From Bugula neritina (Eukaryota > Bryozoa > Gymnolaemata > Cheilostomatida > Bugulidae): a stretch of DNA of 30,500 nt. The notes beneath the pieces are model-generated. The model had not been told where the DNA came from. It searched no databases and saw only the letters and a list, made by a program, of their open reading frames with translations. The stretch is taken from NCBI GenBank assembly GCA_964035545.1, contig OZ037765.1:27728504-27759003 (forward strand). Direction: 5' to 3'. Both the position numbers and the translations under genes were made by a program. Below are positions 30,250-30,500 of this stretch, piece after piece (the first letter of the stretch is position 1; every line of letters starts with the position of its first letter).

Positions 30250-30500
30250 AATTCAGGGTTGGGGTCAATTACATATGAATGTAATTAATTACCAACTATA
30301 ATTACTTTTATTCTCACAAGAGACAAATAAAAGCTATATCATCTCACTTCTGGGGTCCAACTACCCGGGTCAATTTTGACAACGGAAAACCTTCCTTGTT
30401 CTCAACAGTAACGAATTTGGTGATAAATACGACATTAAATTAATCTGAAATTTTTATTAAACAGTAGGCAAGGCAGGACGAATATGGATTTTATAAGATT
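30250..30500. other. Intronic sequence at the right edge, possibly with a repeat fragment
   Basis: The alignment with the left duplicate stops at about 30250. The expected upstream Nramp loop exon (the counterpart of 4032-4088) is not here. The stretch 30345-30400 is more GC-rich (ACCCGGGTCAATTTTGAC) and may be an inserted repeat, but no ends could be seen. Confidence 0.35.

Overview
The window is nuclear DNA of an animal. Two recognisable host genes are broken into short exons by small GT-AG introns, and the flanks are AT-rich and full of nested transposons. The proteins read as metazoan: CTU1, an Nramp/SLC11 metal transporter, animal-type Ty3/Gypsy elements and a THAP/DDE transposon. A marine invertebrate is plausible, but the phylum cannot be read from the sequence.

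Layout. The left edge (540-1583, minus) holds the first three coding exons of CTU1, the tRNA wobble-uridine thiolase; the rest lies beyond the window. An AT-rich gene-free stretch follows. At 3486-4088 lies an orphan, partly broken duplicate of Nramp exons, whose intact relative is at the right edge. From 4716 to 25498 there is one nested complex. The outermost layer is a pair of ~440-bp inverted arms (4716-5162 and 25064-25498) around an (AT)n core. Two same-orientation Ty3/Gypsy elements sit in that core: Gypsy-1 (5571-13012), apparently intact with identical LTRs, and Gypsy-2 (13992-24970). A 3.5-kb THAP/DDE DNA transposon with ~890-bp inverted arms (14067-17596) interrupts the 5' LTR of Gypsy-2. 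The right flank holds a palindromic MITE-like element (27685-28008), a tRNA-derived SINE with 8-bp target duplications (28033-28255), and four exons of an Nramp gene on the minus strand (28592-30028), which continues past the right edge.

How the Gypsy genes fit together. Each copy has TG...CA LTRs of 305 bp, a tRNA-Leu primer-binding site, gag, a -1 frame pol (protease, RT, RNase H, integrase with a GPY module), then a third ORF of 357 aa in the position where env sits in errantiviruses. The third ORF does not look like Env. It has an acidic N-terminus, two zinc-finger-like modules and a basic/coiled-coil C-terminus, so it resembles a nuclear regulator. Gag-Pol appears to be made by -1 frameshifting at G-TTA-AAC followed by a perfect GC hairpin, conserved in both copies. 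Gypsy-2 is inactivated by a CGA-to-TGA stop in pol and by the insertion in its 5' LTR; it has also lost a zinc-finger cysteine.

No CRISPR, rRNA or functional tRNA gene was seen. All similarity calls come from reading motifs by eye and from memory of protein families. No database search or alignment program was run.
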